Part shown: piece after piece, positions 5,601-6,216 of the stretch
Layout of the letters: every line of letters starts with the position of its first letter
Position numbering within the stretch: position 1 is the first letter of the stretch
Assembly: GCA_902796565.1 (NCBI GenBank)
Contig: CADBPP010000014.1
Span: 1-6,216 of the forward strand
DNA from: an uncultured Eubacteriales bacterium
GTDB taxonomy: Bacteria; Bacillota; Clostridia; Eubacteriales; Anaerofustaceae
Length of the DNA stretch: 6,216 bases
Direction of reading: 5' to 3'
Made by a program: the position numbers and the translations under genes
Notes under the pieces: model-generated
What the model saw: only the letters and a program-made list of their open reading frames with translations
What the model was told of the DNA's origin: nothing
Databases searched by the model: none

Positions 5601-6216
5601 ATGGAAAAGGACGATACAGTACGGATAGCCCTTGCTTCCCCGGCATATGAGCCGCAGGCGGATATGGAAGCGCGCCTCGGCATGATCTCGGACATCAGCT
5701 TTACCGCAGCCATGAAGGGTGCGAAGGCGGTATGCTTTCCCGAGGCTTTTGTCACGGGCTATGCGCCGAAAAGGGCTGCGGAACTTGCCGTCACAAGAGA
5801 CAGCGGAGCCGTCAGGGAACTTTCCGCCCTCAGCGCCCGGACTCACATCGATATCCTCGCGGGCTTCATGGAAGCCGTCTCAGACGGATACTGCGTCACC
5901 CACGGACTGTTCCGTCCCGACGGGGATAGCTTCTTTTACCCAAAGAGCCATCTCGGGGAGTCGGAGAAGGAAGTGTTTCTGCCGGGAGGCAGTCTTGAAG
6001 TGTTCCCCATGAGCTGCGGGCTCACGGCGGGGTTCCAGCTTTGCGTGGAGCTGCATGTGCCGGAGATGACACAGGAACTGTCCCGCAGGGGAGCGGACAT
6101 CATCTTCTGTCCCCACTCGGTGCCCGGCTCCTCCGCAAAGAGAAAGGGCCTGTGGGAAAAGCTCCTTTCCGCCAGGGGCTATGACTCCAGGACATATATC
6201 GCATGTCTGAATGACA
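5601..6216 (+). CDS. Carbon-nitrogen hydrolase, nitrilase/amidase superfamily (cut by right window edge)
   Basis: An open frame of 205 codons runs from ATG 5601 off the right edge without a stop; a typical member has about 250-300 residues, so the C-terminal part is missing. The protein starts MEKDDTVRIALASPAYEPQ, the usual first strand. The nitrilase Glu-Lys-Cys triad is visible: Glu48 in CFPEAFVTGY, Lys115 in FYPKSHLGESE and Cys148 in GFQLCVELHVPE, with a second family glutamate probably Glu119 or Glu121. After the nucleophile come GADIIFCPHSVPG (164-176) and the segment ARGYDSRTYIACLND (191-205), where relatives usually read ARA-x-(E/D)-N. These enzymes hydrolyse C-N bonds of nitriles, amides or carbamoyl compounds through a thioester intermediate; the substrate here cannot be told. 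There is no signal peptide, so it is cytoplasmic. GGAGG (5589-5593) sits 7 bases before the ATG, a strong ribosome binding site. The gene follows the GNAT-YoaP stop by 20 bases and is probably the third gene of that operon. Confidence 0.9.
   Translation, partial: MEKDDTVRIALASPAYEPQADMEARLGMISDISFTAAMKGAKAVCFPEAFVTGYAPKRAAELAVTRDSGAVRELSALSARTHIDILAGFMEAVSDGYCVTHGLFRPDGDSFFYPKSHLGESEKEVFLPGGSLEVFPMSCGLTAGFQLCVELHVPEMTQELSRRGADIIFCPHSVPGSSAKRKGLWEKLLSARGYDSRTYIACLND

Noticed and set aside
1..6216. Mobile element, prophage or defence island
   Set aside because: I found no transposase, integrase, terminal repeats, direct repeats, tRNA or nuclease/helicase gene pairs. The gene content and coding style are uniform across the window.

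Overview
This 6.2 kb window looks like ordinary chromosome from a Gram-positive, clostridia-like member of the Bacillota. The reasons are a pyruvate,phosphate dikinase that aligns residue for residue with the Clostridium symbiosum enzyme (as remembered), Shine-Dalgarno sites rich in AGGAG/GGAGG, AT-rich intergenic spacers, a VanZ-like protein and a GNAT-YoaP fusion of a type common in that phylum. Coding DNA is moderately GC-rich but still uses many AGG/AGA arginine and ATA isoleucine codons. This suggests an anaerobic, perhaps gut-associated lineage; I cannot name a genus.

Left part, minus strand (1-1251): two translationally coupled genes. The first is a complete metallophosphoesterase (604-1251). 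The second overlaps its end by 8 bases and runs off the left edge (1-611); it looks like the N-terminal half of a transglutaminase-like protein whose catalytic core lies outside the window.

Divergent control region (1252-1457): an AT-rich spacer with candidate promoters in both directions and a 30-bp inverted repeat across the likely ppdK promoter.

Centre, plus strand (1458-4097): full-length ppdK, pyruvate,phosphate dikinase, with every catalytic residue I checked present. It is followed by a 12-bp perfect GC-rich hairpin (4119-4148).

Right part, plus strand (4169-6216): a new transcription unit with a consensus -10 box, a short perfect hairpin close to the predicted transcription start, then three tightly packed genes: a VanZ-like membrane protein, a GNAT acetyltransferase fused to a YoaP domain, and a carbon-nitrogen (nitrilase-type) hydrolase cut off by the right edge. 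The first two overlap by a base or so and the third follows after 20 bases, so they are probably co-transcribed.

I see no tRNA, rRNA, CRISPR array, insertion sequence or phage signature. The most notable points are the hairpin near the vanZ-unit start, the inverted repeat over the ppdK promoter, and the unexplained gene mix of the vanZ unit. Nothing here clearly amounts to a new defence or mobile system.
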